The notes beneath the pieces are model-generated. The model ran no database searches, was not told the DNA's origin, and was given only the letters and a program-made list of their open reading frames with translations. This document shows positions 6,627 through 6,852 of a stretch of 6,852 nucleotides of DNA, piece after piece. The translations under genes and the position numbers were made by a program. The DNA is from Tannerellaceae bacterium (GTDB taxonomy: Bacteria > Bacteroidota > Bacteroidia > Bacteroidales > Tannerellaceae), in assembly GCA_031273385.1 (NCBI GenBank), contig JAISRY010000231.1, forward strand, positions 1 through 6,852, written 5' to 3'. The first letter of the stretch is position 1. Each line of letters starts with the position of its first letter.

Positions 6627-6649
6627 ATGGGTCAATTGAGTTACTAATT

Positions 6650-6852
6650 ATGCAGATTATGTCAGACAGTGTCGTTTTGATTCCTACATATAATGAGAAA
6701 GAGAATATCGAAAGCATTATCCGGGCTATTTTTGGGTTGGGGATTTCGTTTCATATCCTGATTATTGATGATGGGTCGCCCGATGGGACGGCGGATATTG
6801 TGCGAAGCCTGCAGGGAGAGTTTGACGGACGGCTTTTCCTTGTCGAGCGGGA
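6650..6852 (+). CDS. Family 2 glycosyltransferase, polyprenol-phosphate mannosyltransferase-like (partial)
   Basis: Sixty-seven codons are visible before the window ends. The protein begins MQIMSDSVVLIPTYNEKENI, and residues 7-20 (SVVLIPTYNEKENI) are the classic nucleotide-sugar-binding start of GT-A family 2 enzymes. ILIIDDGSPDGTADIV (36-51) carries the acidic pair and DGSPDGT signature of dolichol/polyprenol-phosphate mannose synthases. Such enzymes transfer a sugar, usually mannose from GDP-mannose, to a polyprenyl phosphate at the inner face of the cytoplasmic membrane, supplying donors for envelope glycans. The actual sugar cannot be told from this fragment. The start could also be M4 at 6659; in-frame ATGs at 6602 and 6614 exist but lie upstream of the likely transcription start. 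The gene diverges from fecR and is probably unrelated to nutrient uptake. Confidence 0.88.
   Translation, partial: MQIMSDSVVLIPTYNEKENIESIIRAIFGLGISFHILIIDDGSPDGTADIVRSLQGEFDGRLFLVER

Noticed and set aside
6452..6649. Extension of the glycosyltransferase frame upstream through the repeat arrays
   Set aside because: The frame has no stop for some distance upstream, but the encoded residues are repeat-derived and the -7 box at 6619 places the transcript start downstream of the arrays. The family motif begins only after 6659.

Overview
The window looks like chromosomal DNA from a member of the Bacteroidales, possibly a Parabacteroides-like genus. The evidence is a SusC/SusD outer-membrane uptake pair with a FecR-type anti-sigma factor, promoter motifs of the Bacteroidetes type (TTTG, 19-base spacer, TAnnTTTG), no strong Shine-Dalgarno sites, and moderately GC-rich genes separated by AT-rich gaps. 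The genus is a guess from overall character; no marker gene is present.

Layout: most of the window is a minus-strand cluster read right to left: FecR-like anti-sigma factor (6162-5137), a 140-base gap with two imperfect hairpins, a SusC/RagA-family TonB-dependent transporter (4996-1856), then 23 bases to a SusD/RagB-family surface lipoprotein (1832-141). A short 7-bp repeat overlaps the susD stop. Beyond it, a good Bacteroidetes promoter (76-106) drives a further minus-strand gene of which only about 20 codons are visible (61 to the window edge). To the right of fecR is a 487-base gap, then a divergent plus-strand family 2 glycosyltransferase of the polyprenol-phosphate-mannose-synthase type (6650 to the window edge, truncated).

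How the genes work together: SusC and SusD should form a lidded ('pedal-bin') importer at the outer membrane, with the SusD-like lipoprotein capturing a ligand and the SusC-like barrel importing it using TonB energy. FecR should control an ECF sigma factor that drives the pair. Two usual parts are absent: there is no ECF sigma gene beside fecR, and the SusC protein has no N-terminal STN signalling domain. No glycosidase, sulfatase or peptidase lies in the window, so the substrate cannot be named.

The most unusual part is the fecR-glycosyltransferase gap. It holds an 11-bp inverted repeat, a possible interspersed repeat, and then three tandem arrays end to end in about 233 bases: four units of exactly 21 bp, five units of exactly 22 bp each built around a 14-bp palindrome or near-palindrome, and six 7-bp units running up to the glycosyltransferase promoter. 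This compound array has no explanation from the genes around it and is the main candidate for something undescribed.
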